Positions 26,751 to 35,130 are shown, counted from the first letter of the stretch. The stretch: 64,000 bases of DNA from Halobacillus faecis (GCF_007991335.1 NZ_BJYD01000005.1:1-64000); one strand, 5' to 3'. Notes: generated by a model from the sequence alone, not told the origin. A program made the numbers and translations.

Positions 26751-27908
26751 ATGGAACACTTCATCAACCCAAAAGTGAAACAAATTGAAATCTCAGGCAT
26801 CCGTCGTTTTTTTAACATGGTCTCCCATTATGACGACGTCATTTCATTGACCATCGGCCAGCCTGATTTTCCTACCCCACCGCAAGTAAAGGAAGCTGGA
26901 ATCCAGGCCATCAGAGATAATCAGACGAATTACACGCATAACGCAGGGATGCTGCCCCTTAGAAAGGCCATCCAGCAACACGTAAAAAATGCTTATGGCC
27001 TAGATTATGAAGCAGAAGAAGAAATCATCGTCACAATCGGGGCCTCTCAGGCTCTGGATATTACGCTTCGAACCATCATCCAGCCGGGAGATGAAGTCCT
27101 GTTGCCAGGTCCCGTTTACCCTGGATATGAGCCGCTCATCCGGTTAGCCGGCGGGACGCCTGTGTTCATTGATACAAGTCAGCATGAATTTAAGTTAACA
27201 GGAGAGATGATCAAACAAAAAATCAGCCCGAACACAAAAGCTGTTATTTTACCCTACCCTTCCAACCCGACGGGGGTTTCAATGAGGGAAGAAGAGCTGC
27301 GCGGAATTGCAGATGTGATCAAAGAGCATCAACTCTTTTTATTAGCCGATGAAATCTATAGTGAACTTGTATATGATCGCCCGCACGTATCGATCGCGAG
27401 CTTTACTGATGTACGTGACCAGGTCATCGTCATTAATGGGGTTTCGAAATCCCATAGCATGACCGGCTGGAGGATCGGCTACCTGCTCGCTCCATCCTGG
27501 CTGAGCCGTCACCTATTGAAAGTCCATCAGTACAACGTCTCTTGTGCCACTTCGATCAGTCAGCACGCGGCCCTTGAGGCTCTGACAAACGGCAAACAAG
27601 AAGCCGAAGCGATGCGTGATGCTTATCAAGAAAGAAGGGCGTTCGTGGTCAAACGTCTGAAAGAAATGGACATACCATTTGCTGAACCTGAAGGAGCTTT
27701 TTACATTTTCATAAACTTCCCCCTGAATGGTAAGACAACGTTCGATCGTGCTGTGCAGCTCGTCGAAGAGGCAGGGGTCGCGCTTGTTCCGGGAGATGCT
27801 TTTTCAGAATATGGTAAAGGTTATATGCGCCTCTCCTATGCATACAGTGAGGATACATTGGAAAAAGGACTTCAGCGCCTGCAGGACTTTATCTCAAAAG
27901 AGGTTTAA
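26751..27908 (+). CDS. patA: Aminotransferase PatA (N-acetyl-LL-diaminopimelate aminotransferase)
   Basis: This 385-residue class I PLP aminotransferase has TIGQPDFPTP, PYPSNPTG, DEIYSEL and the PLP lysine in SKSHSMTGWRIG. Long stretches match B. subtilis PatA (MEH..NPK..EIEISGIR; KVHQYNVSCA). It converts N-acetyl-2-amino-6-oxopimelate to N-acetyl-LL-diaminopimelate, the step between DapH and DapL. AAGGAG lies 8 bases before the ATG. Confidence 0.95.
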   Translation: MEHFINPKVKQIEISGIRRFFNMVSHYDDVISLTIGQPDFPTPPQVKEAGIQAIRDNQTNYTHNAGMLPLRKAIQQHVKNAYGLDYEAEEEIIVTIGASQALDITLRTIIQPGDEVLLPGPVYPGYEPLIRLAGGTPVFIDTSQHEFKLTGEMIKQKISPNTKAVILPYPSNPTGVSMREEELRGIADVIKEHQLFLLADEIYSELVYDRPHVSIASFTDVRDQVIVINGVSKSHSMTGWRIGYLLAPSWLSRHLLKVHQYNVSCATSISQHAALEALTNGKQEAEAMRDAYQERRAFVVKRLKEMDIPFAEPEGAFYIFINFPLNGKTTFDRAVQLVEEAGVALVPGDAFSEYGKGYMRLSYAYSEDTLEKGLQRLQDFISKEV

Positions 27909-27968
27909 GCTTAACCTGGATATCCAGCACTGGTGTAACGAAGCGCACGGTTCTTTATTCCAGACATG

Positions 27969-28005
27969 AAAAGAACTCATGGATACAATTCCCATGAGTT
28001 CTTTT
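27969..28005. terminator. Bidirectional terminator between patA and the spo0E-like gene
   Basis: A 14-bp perfect stem (AAAAGAACTCATGG) has a 9-base loop and A/T flanks. Its end touches the stop codon of the minus-strand gene. Confidence 0.9.
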
Positions 28006-28172
28006 CAATTTGGATTGTTTTTTTGTACTTCATTCAAAAGGGCATCGAGTTGTTGACTGATCTTCACAGACTCAGGGCTTGACAACCCTTTTTCAAATGC
28101 CACTTCCGTCATTTTATTCCGCAAATACTCTAATTCAGCAATACGAGGATCCTTGTCGGCCACTTGCACCAT
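28005..28172 (-). CDS. Spo0E-family aspartyl-phosphate phosphatase
   Basis: This 55-residue protein carries the Spo0E-family pattern: IAELEYLRNKM, then SPESVKISQQLDALLN with the conserved SQxLD. Family members dephosphorylate Spo0A~P and delay sporulation. AGGAGGT lies 5 bases before the ATG. It supports an endospore-forming host. Confidence 0.85.
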   Translation of the reverse strand: MVQVADKDPRIAELEYLRNKMTEVAFEKGLSSPESVKISQQLDALLNEVQKNNPN

Positions 28173-28465
28173 CGACTACCTCCTGACTTAATTATCCCTC
28201 TTATTGTACAACATTTGTGTGGAAATGAAAAGAATGTGTGTTCGTATCCGGTTCTTGCACGAGAAGAATTATCTCAATTTTCCATTAAATTGTAAAGGCA
28301 ATCGGGAAAGGTTCTTATATTTCGACAGAGGTTGATAAACCAAGAGAAATCAGTAACGAGAGTTTACAATTTCGTAAAAGCATTCCCTGGCATCTTTTCT
28401 TTCCGTTGCGATATGGTAAAATTAAGGATGAGATATTCTATGTTCATCTAGAAAGGAAGATGAGT

Positions 28466-28987
28466 TTGTCTGAGCAATCTAAAAAAGAATGGTTGGAATG
28501 GTTGAAGGCCATTGCTGTTGCCATTACACTCGCATTTATATTACGAACCTTTTTCTTTGCCACCTCGATTGTTGAAGGGGCCAGCATGGACCCGACACTC
28601 AAAAACGGTGAACGTGTCATGTTCAATAAGATTATATATTATGTAGATGAACCCGACCGCGGGGATATTGTCATCATTGAGAGACCAGTAAAAAGTTATG
28701 TGAAACGAGTCATCGGCCAACCGGGAGACACGGTGGAGATTCGTAATCACGAACTGTATGTGAACGGTGAGGAGCAGACCCAGGAGTACTTGACAGAAGA
28801 GGCAGCCTCCGCAACGCGAGATTTCGGCCCCATTGAAGTTCCAAAAGGGAAATACTTCGTCATGGGAGACAACCGTTCCATCAGTAAGGACAGCCGGAAT
28901 GGACTCGGTTTTGTTGAAGAGGAAGAAATTATCGGACGTACAGAGTTAATCATTTACCCTTTCAATGAATGGGGTCTTACGAAATAA
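28466..28987 (+). CDS. Type I signal peptidase (SipT/SipS-like)
   Basis: This membrane peptidase of about 173 residues has one N-terminal helix (about residues 10-30). The catalytic Ser is in EGASMDPTL, the Lys in SYVKRVIGQPGD, and the downstream box GDNRSISKDSR is present. It cleaves Sec signal peptides. An ATG at 28460 directly abuts the AAAGGAAG ribosome site and has no spacer, so TTG 28466 is the better start; the frame extends to 28406. An extended -10 (TGGTAAAAT) lies about 35 bases upstream. Confidence 0.93.
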   Translation: MSEQSKKEWLEWLKAIAVAITLAFILRTFFFATSIVEGASMDPTLKNGERVMFNKIIYYVDEPDRGDIVIIERPVKSYVKRVIGQPGDTVEIRNHELYVNGEEQTQEYLTEEAASATRDFGPIEVPKGKYFVMGDNRSISKDSRNGLGFVEEEEIIGRTELIIYPFNEWGLTK

Positions 28988-28990
28988 ACT

Positions 28991-29026
28991 CAAAACGCCC
29001 CGCCATTGATCAGGCGGGGCGTTTTT
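28991..29026 (+). terminator. Terminator of the signal peptidase gene
   Basis: AAAACGCCCCGCC pairs with GGCGGGGCGTTTT around an 8-base loop and is followed by more T. Confidence 0.95.
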
Positions 29027-29042
29027 TCATGTCAAATGTCCT

Positions 29043-29192
29043 TCATTTAGTCGTGGCGATTTTCTCCGGCAGTTGATGAAGTGTTTCAATCAGTAGATCA
29101 AGCTTCCCTTCCACGCGGTGCAGCAGGTAAAACGTCACCGCTACAGGGAAACCCACATCCGCTAAAATCGAAATCCAAGCATCCATCCCCAT
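29043..29192 (-). CDS. YvrJ-family small membrane protein
   Basis: This 49-residue protein has a single helix, ADVGFPVAVTFYLLHRVEGK, followed by an amphipathic tail, which is the YvrJ pattern. The frame runs upstream to 29339, but that part is translated repeat DNA. GAGGTGA before the ATG at 29192 marks the true start. It travels with DUF2922 and DUF1659 genes, as is common in Bacillaceae. Function unknown. Confidence 0.8.
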   Translation of the reverse strand: MGMDAWISILADVGFPVAVTFYLLHRVEGKLDLLIETLHQLPEKIATTK

Positions 29193-29236
29193 CCATTCAC
29201 CTCTTCTCCTAAGTTTAATAAAGGCTCCCTTTTCTT

Positions 29237-29375
29237 GAAGACTTAGTTTCGAGATTACCTTGGTTCGTTTACCGTATTGGGAGTCAGGGTGGGTTGGGAA
29301 GCTACTCGCCCACGGAAAGCGAACCTTTTCCCGGAGCACCTAAACTCTCACAAACATCACGAAACTGAGTCTTAC
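29237..29375. repeat. Short MITE-like element with terminal inverted repeats
   Basis: About 140 bases are bounded by GAAGACTTAGTTTCGAGA on the left and the inverse of GTAAGACTCAGTTTCGTGA on the right. Bases 29307-29375 match the start of copy A (21895-21960) on the other strand, including GATGTTTGTG, CTCCGGGAAAAGGTTCGC and CTTTCC. It has no coding capacity. It sits between the yvrJ and DUF2922 genes. Confidence 0.65.
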
Positions 29376-29418
29376 ACGGTCCTCCCATAACACTCAATAA
29401 TTCATCATCAATTCTGAT

Positions 29419-29452
29419 AAAAAGAGCCGCTACTTGAGGTTAGCGGCTCTTT
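29419..29452 (-). terminator. Terminator of the DUF1659-DUF2922 unit
   Basis: AAAGAGCCGCTA pairs with TAGCGGCTCTTT around an 8-base loop, directly after the DUF2922 stop codon. Confidence 0.9.
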
Positions 29453-29457
29453 CATTT

Positions 29458-29670
29458 TTAGAATGTGATATCAAAAACGTTGCGTTCGACGATGCGGGCT
29501 TCTTTCTTCTCAACAAGGTCTCCCCCATTGGAATAGAAGCAGCCTTGAACAAGGATGGCGTCCATCGCCGCACTCACCTGTACAGGATCGACGGGCTCTA
29601 CCGGGTCGTCCAAACTGATGGTGACTGTTTTTCCTTCTTCATTTAGAAATTTGAGCTCCAGCTTTTTCAT
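29458..29670 (-). CDS. DUF2922 family protein
   Basis: This 70-residue soluble protein (MKKLELKFLNEEGKTVTISL) has the beta-rich start and the DDPVEPVDP segment typical of DUF2922. Function unknown. It follows the DUF1659 gene by 21 bases and has an AAGGAGGG ribosome site. The DUF1659-DUF2922-YvrJ set recurs in Bacillaceae. Confidence 0.8.
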   Translation of the reverse strand: MKKLELKFLNEEGKTVTISLDDPVEPVDPVQVSAAMDAILVQGCFYSNGGDLVEKKEARIVERNVFDITF

Positions 29671-29691
29671 TTATTTCCCTCCTTCTCTAGA

Positions 29692-29916
29692 TTAAGATTC
29701 AGTCAAAACTGAGCGGTCATCACGGGCAATATCCACAAGGATGTGCTGCTGTAACGGGGATAGAGCGATCGACACTTCATGCAGTTGTTCATCTGTTGCC
29801 TCCGTCTTGATGTTGTTGAAAGACTTACGCTTAAGAATCATGTTTCCATCTTCATCTGTTCCTGTTGAAAAGACTAGCTGCAAGCGACTGTCTACTTTCA
29901 AAGTATTTACGGCCAT
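29692..29916 (-). CDS. DUF1659 family protein
   Basis: This 74-residue soluble protein begins MAVNTLKVDSRLQLVFSTG, the DUF1659 pattern, followed by GNMILKRKSFNNIK. Function unknown. The GGAGGTG ribosome site selects the ATG at 29916 over the one three codons upstream. It is the first gene of the pair with DUF2922. Confidence 0.8.
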   Translation of the reverse strand: MAVNTLKVDSRLQLVFSTGTDEDGNMILKRKSFNNIKTEATDEQLHEVSIALSPLQQHILVDIARDDRSVLTES

Positions 29917-30068
29917 CTGCTTCACCTCCTCTCACTTCTATAATCGAAGGAGAAGAGGAAAAAGTGTCGGTTGCACTCTTATTTTTCTTTTCTTTGGCTC
30001 TCCTCTATGTATCCGTCAGTATGGTGAATCACAGAAAAGGAAATATGGGGCTTATAAAGAAAGGAGAT

Positions 30069-30123
30069 AAAAAAGCGTCAGGGGAAGGAACCTTGATGCG
30101 ATTCCTTCCCCTGACGCTTTTCT
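30069..30123. terminator. Very stable hairpin terminator
   Basis: A 16-bp perfect GC-rich stem (GCGTCAGGGGAAGGAA) is extended by four A-T pairs, with an 11-base loop and T runs on both strands. It ends the tiny gene at 30134-30211. Confidence 0.9.
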
Positions 30124-30133
30124 TCATTAAGTA

Positions 30134-30211
30134 TCAACCATTATCAAAAATCGTTAATCCTATGAGTCCTAGTAATACAATGAGACTGACAAAAAACATG
30201 ATAATCTCCAT
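30134..30211 (-). CDS. Tiny hydrophobic peptide
   Basis: This 25-residue frame (MEIIMFFVSLIVLLGLIGLT, then IFDNG) is a single membrane helix with a short polar tail. AGGGGTGG precedes the ATG, and a very strong terminator follows the stop. I do not recognise it. Size and form resemble small membrane peptides and type I toxins. Confidence 0.5.
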   Translation of the reverse strand: MEIIMFFVSLIVLLGLIGLTIFDNG

Positions 30212-30415
30212 CTATGTTCCACCCCTCTTTCCTCTCTATCATAGCAAATATTTAAAGCGTTTGCTTTGGTTGTTTCACATTCCTGTATATTTTATCCTTC
30301 CCTGAATTAGAAACAGAAACACGAGTCTTTTCACAATTCTGCCATAAAAAAATGAACAGATTGTGAAGTGTTGAACAAATCATGGATATCCTTTCCTTCT
30401 CCGCTTATACTTGAA

Positions 30416-30440
30416 TTGTAAGAAAGAGATCTTCTTACAA
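30416..30440 (+). promoter_or_regulatory. Palindromic operator candidate upstream of the DoxX gene
   Basis: TTGTAAGAA and TTCTTACAA form 9-base perfect arms around a 7-base centre. The site lies 5 bases after a TATACT -10-like hexamer (30406-30411) and 46 bases before the start codon, a position suited to repression. Confidence 0.6.
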
Positions 30441-30486
30441 AACATCATGTGAAATGGTGAACAAAATATTAAGAGGAGTGAGTTCC

Positions 30487-30996
30487 ATGTTGAATGAATT
30501 GTTACGAAACAACAAGGTGGTTGCTATGATTCTTACCGTCTTTCGTGTTTACCTGGGGTATGCCTGGTTGACCGCTGGTATCGGAAAAATGACAGGCGGG
30601 TTTGAAGTGAGCGGTTTTCTGAATGGAGCGATTGCGAAGGCAGAAGGCGCCCACCCGGCTGTCCAGGGATGGTGGGCCGTATTCCTTGAACAATTCGCCC
30701 TGCCGAATCATGAGTTTTTCGCTTTCATCGTTATGTGGGGAGAAGTTCTTGCAGGCCTTGCACTTATCTTAGGATTATTCACGAACATAGCCGCTTTCGG
30801 AGGCATTCTCATGAACTTCGCTTTCTTATTCAGTGGAACAGTCAGCACGAACCCGCAGATGGTTCTGCTCACCATCTTTATCCTTGTTGCCGGTGCCAAT
30901 GCCGGGCGCTATGGATTAGATCGCTGGGTCTTGCCAATACTTAAAAATCAAGGTACCAAACTTCACATGAGAAGAGGAAGACTTGCTCATCAATAA
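30487..30996 (+). CDS. DoxX family membrane protein
   Basis: This protein of about 169 residues has four membrane helices in the DoxX fold, including FRVYLGYAWLTAGIGKMTGG, GEVLAGLALILGLFT and a C-terminal helix with NAGRYGLDRWVLP. DoxX proteins are often induced by quinones or thiol stress. The frame extends upstream, but AGGAG selects the ATG at 30487. The upstream palindrome suggests single-gene repression. Confidence 0.85.
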   Translation: MLNELLRNNKVVAMILTVFRVYLGYAWLTAGIGKMTGGFEVSGFLNGAIAKAEGAHPAVQGWWAVFLEQFALPNHEFFAFIVMWGEVLAGLALILGLFTNIAAFGGILMNFAFLFSGTVSTNPQMVLLTIFILVAGANAGRYGLDRWVLPILKNQGTKLHMRRGRLAHQ

Positions 30997-31002
30997 TACA
31001 CC

Positions 31003-31036
31003 CGAGCCCTGTGGATCACGCATAGGGCTTTTCTCG
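31003..31036 (+). terminator. Terminator of the DoxX gene
   Basis: AGCCCT pairs with AGGGCT around a 13-base loop and is followed by TTTTC. The stem is short. Confidence 0.6.
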
Positions 31037-31061
31037 TTTATTTTACTTCCGGATGAGGTAT
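31036..31061 (+). promoter_or_regulatory. Candidate sigma-B promoter of carotenoid cluster 1
   Basis: GTTTAT (31036-31041) and AGGTAT (31056-31061) are 14 bases apart. Each differs by one base from the sigma-B consensus GTTTAA/GGGTAT. It lies about 50 bases before the first gene of the cluster. Confidence 0.6.
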
Positions 31062-31113
31062 GATGATTTTATACATAACTCTTTTGAGGACCGTAAAATG
31101 AGAGAGGTGCTCT

Positions 31114-31887
31114 ATGGCTACTTATATTTTCCGTTTTTTTATTTTCTGGTACATATGTGGAGTTTTTCTAGTGACGTTTGACTTGCTTCCCCCCTGGCTC
31201 GAATGGGCGAACAGTGTTTTCTTGATTACTGCAGGGGTCGTGGCAGGAATCTATTTTATGAAGATGTACGGCCCTTGGCGCGGAATCATCTACAGCCTGA
31301 TCATCATTGTTGTTAGTATCTATGTGGAACATTTGGGAGTGAAATACAATTTCTTATTCGGAGCCTATCATTATACGGAAAACTTCGGATTAAAGATTGC
31401 GGACACACCGATTACGATTGGATTTGCGTGGCTATTGATTATCGGCTGCTCGCATGAACTGGCCCGGGTGTTATCAAAGGGATGGAGTCGTTGGGCCAGC
31501 CGGTTCATTTTTGTTCTCTCAGGTGCGCTTGCAGCGGTGACCATGGACCTTATTCTCGACCCGGTTTCTTTCAAAGTGAAGGAATATTGGATTTGGGAAG
31601 ATCCTGGCTTTTATTACGATATTCCGTTTTCCAACTTCTTTGGCTGGTTTGTATTGGCTGCCTTCTTTCACCTGATTTTTCTGTTTATCCATCGGGACTT
31701 GGAAGGTAGAAACGTTCATCCTTGGCCGGGAAGGATGGTTCTGACTTTCGGCCTAATTATTTTCCTGTTTATCTGTATCGCGTTCACCGGCCAGTTGTAT
31801 GGGGCGATTGTGTTCGTGAGTGCTCTTACACTCTTATGGTATGGTCTGTACTTTTGGAGGAGATCAAATGTTTCACCCCGCACATAA
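31114..31887 (+). CDS. Carotenoid biosynthesis membrane protein (CruF-like, DUF422)
   Basis: This 257-residue protein has seven or eight membrane helices and the motifs EHLGVKYNFLFGAYHYTE, PITIGFAWLLI and MDLILDPV, typical of the CruF/DUF422 carotenoid hydratase family. It would add water to an end group or otherwise modify the carotenoid; specificity in C30 pathways is not settled. It is the first of four tightly spaced genes. GAGAGGTG precedes the ATG. Confidence 0.85.
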   Translation: MATYIFRFFIFWYICGVFLVTFDLLPPWLEWANSVFLITAGVVAGIYFMKMYGPWRGIIYSLIIIVVSIYVEHLGVKYNFLFGAYHYTENFGLKIADTPITIGFAWLLIIGCSHELARVLSKGWSRWASRFIFVLSGALAAVTMDLILDPVSFKVKEYWIWEDPGFYYDIPFSNFFGWFVLAAFFHLIFLFIHRDLEGRNVHPWPGRMVLTFGLIIFLFICIAFTGQLYGAIVFVSALTLLWYGLYFWRRSNVSPRT

Positions 31888-32530
31888 AACGCCATGGATC
31901 GAGTGGGGATTCACCCGCTTCAATCGTTTATTTTTAAACTATCATTTCAATGACATCCGGATTCAGACCCCTGACTCGATACCTGATGAGAAGACACTGT
32001 TTCTTATCAATCATTCGACATGGTGGGATCCACTCGTTATCTTTTATATCAACGATCGTCTTGTTCAATCCGACGGTTATGGCATGATGCATGAAGAAGG
32101 GATCCGCCGTTTTCCTTTTTTCCGGAGGATTGGTGCCTACTCAGTGAACGGTGAGGATCGCCGCCATTTGGTGGAATCATTAAAATACAGCAAACGTCTG
32201 CTTGAGCAGGACAAAACGGTGTGGATCTTCCCTCAAGGGAATGAACAACCCCTTGAGAAAAGACCGCTTGAATTTTTTTCAGGAATCAGTTACCTCACCC
32301 AGAAGTGTCCTGACATCAAAGTCGTTCCCGTTTCCTTGTACTATGCGCTTGAGCATACAAGAAAGCCGAATGCGTACATACGACTGGGAGAAGCTCTCCC
32401 CAAACAGGAATACGTATCACTCCCTAGAAAAGAAATGACCCGGTATTTTGAGAAGAAGGTTACAGAACAGCTGGATGGATTACGAGAAGACATCATCCAG
32501 GAAAACCTTCATGCCTTTAAAAAAATGTAA
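31868..32530 (+). CDS. Lysophospholipid acyltransferase-family protein, carotenoid cluster
   Basis: This protein of about 220 residues has the PlsC-type motifs NHSTWWDP (HX4D) and FPQGNEQP, without a clear membrane helix. In this cluster it is likelier to acylate a carotenoid glycoside, the role of CrtO in staphyloxanthin, than phosphatidic acid, though sequence alone does not decide. It overlaps the CruF-like gene by 20 bases; GGAGGAG selects the ATG at 31868. Confidence 0.8.
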   Translation: MFHPAHKTPWIEWGFTRFNRLFLNYHFNDIRIQTPDSIPDEKTLFLINHSTWWDPLVIFYINDRLVQSDGYGMMHEEGIRRFPFFRRIGAYSVNGEDRRHLVESLKYSKRLLEQDKTVWIFPQGNEQPLEKRPLEFFSGISYLTQKCPDIKVVPVSLYYALEHTRKPNAYIRLGEALPKQEYVSLPRKEMTRYFEKKVTEQLDGLREDIIQENLHAFKKM

Positions 32531-32548
32531 TGGAAAGGAGGAATCCCG

Positions 32549-33661
32549 ATGTCGTTGGTATTTTTCATTCTATTGATCATCACCATCGTTCTGAATGTGT
32601 GGACCATCTTCAACAGCCTCTTCCTATACCCTTTATCAGCGCAAAGGGAGCTTGAAGCAAATCCACCCGTTTCATTGCTCGTCCCATTGAGAAATGAAGC
32701 GGACAATGTAGAAGGACTGATCCGGTCGTTGCGTTCGCTTACTTATTCCCATCTGGAAGTGATCCTGCTTGATGATCATTCGGAAGATGGCACCTTCGAT
32801 AGGCTCCATGAACAGGTCTTAGGAGATGAACGTTTTACCGTCATTCAGGGAAAAGAGCTCCCCGAAGGCTGGAACGGAAAAGTTCATGCCTGCCACCAAC
32901 TCGCGCAGGCGGCTACCGGAGAGTATTTTTTATTCCTTGATGCCGATGCGCGTGTCGCTCCAGGTGTCATTCAACAAACCCTCGCTATGATGCAGCAGAA
33001 GAAGGCAGGTATGTTGAGTGGGTTTCCGAATTACCCCAATGCCAATTTTCTGAGCCATATGCTCGTTCCGCTTCAGCATATGGTTGTCCTGCTCCACCTC
33101 CCCCTGATCGTCGCCAACCGAACGACGAAGCCGATGTTCACAGCTGCCTGTGGGATTTTCATCATGATTGAAAAGAACGTCTACGAAGCGATCGGCGGGC
33201 ATGCCTCCGTTAAAGGCTCTCTGGTGGAAGACGTACATATTGCGAGAGAAGTAAAAAAACACGGGTACAAAATGATTCTTGCAAATATTACGGAATCCGT
33301 GATTTCCTACATGTACGATTCTGGAAAAGAGACATGGGAAGGCTTTAAGAAGAATGTGTACACAGGGATTGGTCGATCGGCTGGCATGGTGGTTTTCTTG
33401 ACCTTGTTCTATGCTGTCGTTTTCTTAGCCCCTGCCGTTTTTGCAGTCGTTGGACTTGTCACCGGAAATTATGCCTTTTTTCTTCCCTATCTATTAACAG
33501 TTGCGTTCAAGATGTATGGGGACGCCCGGACCGGACATCCGTTATGGCTATCCTTCCTTCTGCCCGTCGCAATCGTGTTGTTAATTGCGATCATGATGGC
33601 GTCGATGTTCGTTCATAAGCGAGGAGAAAAATACCAATGGAAAGGGAGGTTTTATCAATGA
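32549..33661 (+). CDS. crtQ: Glycosyltransferase family 2, CrtQ-like
   Basis: This 370-residue membrane enzyme has an N-terminal helix, then the GT-A fold with VPLRNEADNVE, LLDDHSEDGT, DADAR (a DXD-type motif, near residue 131) and VEDVHIAREVK, then two or three C-terminal helices (about residues 285-360). It matches the diaponeurosporenoate glucosyltransferase CrtQ type. The stop overlaps the next start (ATGA), so the two are coupled. AAAGGAGG precedes the ATG. Confidence 0.82.
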   Translation: MSLVFFILLIITIVLNVWTIFNSLFLYPLSAQRELEANPPVSLLVPLRNEADNVEGLIRSLRSLTYSHLEVILLDDHSEDGTFDRLHEQVLGDERFTVIQGKELPEGWNGKVHACHQLAQAATGEYFLFLDADARVAPGVIQQTLAMMQQKKAGMLSGFPNYPNANFLSHMLVPLQHMVVLLHLPLIVANRTTKPMFTAACGIFIMIEKNVYEAIGGHASVKGSLVEDVHIAREVKKHGYKMILANITESVISYMYDSGKETWEGFKKNVYTGIGRSAGMVVFLTLFYAVVFLAPAVFAVVGLVTGNYAFFLPYLLTVAFKMYGDARTGHPLWLSFLLPVAIVLLIAIMMASMFVHKRGEKYQWKGRFYQ

Positions 33662-35130
33662 GAGTGGTCATCATCGGGGGAGGCCTCGGCGGCTTATCGG
33701 CTGCCGTCACCCTCGCCAAGCACGGAGCTGACGTAAGGCTATTTGAAAAGAATGATCACTTTGGTGGAAAAATGATGAGCGTCGATGAAGGTGGATTTCA
33801 CTTTGATTTTGGTCCCAATACCATTACCATGCCTGAAGTGTTTCAGGACGTCCTCAGACAAGGAGGACTCGATCCACGGGAGGAGCTTCCTTTTGCGAAA
33901 ATCGTCACCCATACAAGAAATGAATTTCAAGACGGGACGACGTTTGATTTTTCCACAGATCAAAGGTATATGAAACAGCAGCTTAAACGCTTGGATCCTA
34001 AGGGGCACGTGATGTATGAAGATTTTCTTGTTGAAATTGAACGCTTATACCACCTGTCCCAAAAACATTTTTTGCACAGGACTTTCAATGGGTGGAGCGA
34101 CTACCTTTCCCCCTCCCTCGCCAAAAGCATGACGAAAGTACGTCCTCTTGAATCGATGGATCACTTTTTCAGGCGTTATTTTTCAAACCCGAAGATCACT
34201 CAGGCATTAAACCGATATTCCACATACATTGGTTCCAACCCTTATCAGGCACCCGCCACGTTCAGTATGATCGCTCATCTTGAGTGGAATGATGGGGTTT
34301 ATTTTGTCCGCGGAGGCAATACGAGGATTGCGGACCGGTTCGTTAAAGCTGCAGAAAACGTAGGGGTCAGGTTATACAGTGGTACAGAAGTAACGCGTAT
34401 CCTTCACGAAAATCAAAAAGTGACAGGTGTAGAGACGGATGATGGCGACCGATTCGAAGCAGACCACGTGATCATGAACGGCGATCTCCTTCAGGCTGTT
34501 CCTAAATTGATTGATCCAGAAGCGAGACGCACGATGACCAACCGGAAATTAAAAGGCTACGATCCTTCCATCTCAGCCTTTGTCATCATGGCCGGACTGG
34601 ATACAAAAATCAGTCGGTTAAAGCATCATCATTTGTTTTTCTCAAGCGACTACAAAAAAGAGTTCCATGTGTTGAAAGAAGGTTATTACGCCGACGATCC
34701 GACCATTTACGTTTGCACTTCTTCCAAATCGGATTATTCCGTCTCTTCTAAAGGAGACAACTGTTTCATCCTTGTCAACGCTCCCGCGCTCAAACAAAAA
34801 GGCGGGTATGATAAACAAGCCTACAAAAACCACATCTATGATCGACTCCAAGAGGCCGGAGTTCCCATTAAAGATCATATCCAGGTCGAAAAAGTGTGGG
34901 ATCCTGCAGACATAGAGAAATATTTCGGCGCCTATCGCGGATCCTTGTACGGCCCTTCATCCAACCGCAGGTCTCAGGCATTTATGAGGCCGTTCAACAA
35001 ATCCCAGGATCTTGACGGGCTCTGGTTTTGCGGGGGAAGCACCCACCCGGGCGGCGGGTCTCCGATGGTCGTGTTAAGTGGACAGAATGTCGCGAATGAA
35101 ATTTTAGGTAAACTTGTCCAAATCGAATAA
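33658..35130 (+). CDS. Carotenoid desaturase/oxidase (CrtN/CrtP type)
   Basis: This 490-residue FAD enzyme of the phytoene-desaturase family has VVIIGGGLGGLSAAVTLAKH at the N-terminus, FEKNDHFGGKM, FDFGPNTITMP, and the C-terminal block GGSTHPGGGSPMVVLSG. It may be the oxygenase (CrtP-like) that makes the terminal aldehyde or acid, because it sits with the sugar and acyl transferases while crtN-crtM lie 15 kb away. The ATG at 33658 follows GGGAGG. Confidence 0.85.
   Translation: MRVVIIGGGLGGLSAAVTLAKHGADVRLFEKNDHFGGKMMSVDEGGFHFDFGPNTITMPEVFQDVLRQGGLDPREELPFAKIVTHTRNEFQDGTTFDFSTDQRYMKQQLKRLDPKGHVMYEDFLVEIERLYHLSQKHFLHRTFNGWSDYLSPSLAKSMTKVRPLESMDHFFRRYFSNPKITQALNRYSTYIGSNPYQAPATFSMIAHLEWNDGVYFVRGGNTRIADRFVKAAENVGVRLYSGTEVTRILHENQKVTGVETDDGDRFEADHVIMNGDLLQAVPKLIDPEARRTMTNRKLKGYDPSISAFVIMAGLDTKISRLKHHHLFFSSDYKKEFHVLKEGYYADDPTIYVCTSSKSDYSVSSKGDNCFILVNAPALKQKGGYDKQAYKNHIYDRLQEAGVPIKDHIQVEKVWDPADIEKYFGAYRGSLYGPSSNRRSQAFMRPFNKSQDLDGLWFCGGSTHPGGGSPMVVLSGQNVANEILGKLVQIE

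Noticed and set aside
29193-29339. N-terminal extension of the YvrJ-like protein
   Set aside because: The extension is translated repeat DNA (the element at 29237-29375), and the ribosome site lies at the internal ATG.
29964-30305. Plus-strand frame with a hydrophobic start opposite the 25-residue peptide
   Set aside because: It runs through a 20-bp terminator hairpin, so a message would end inside it; the ribosome site is weak.
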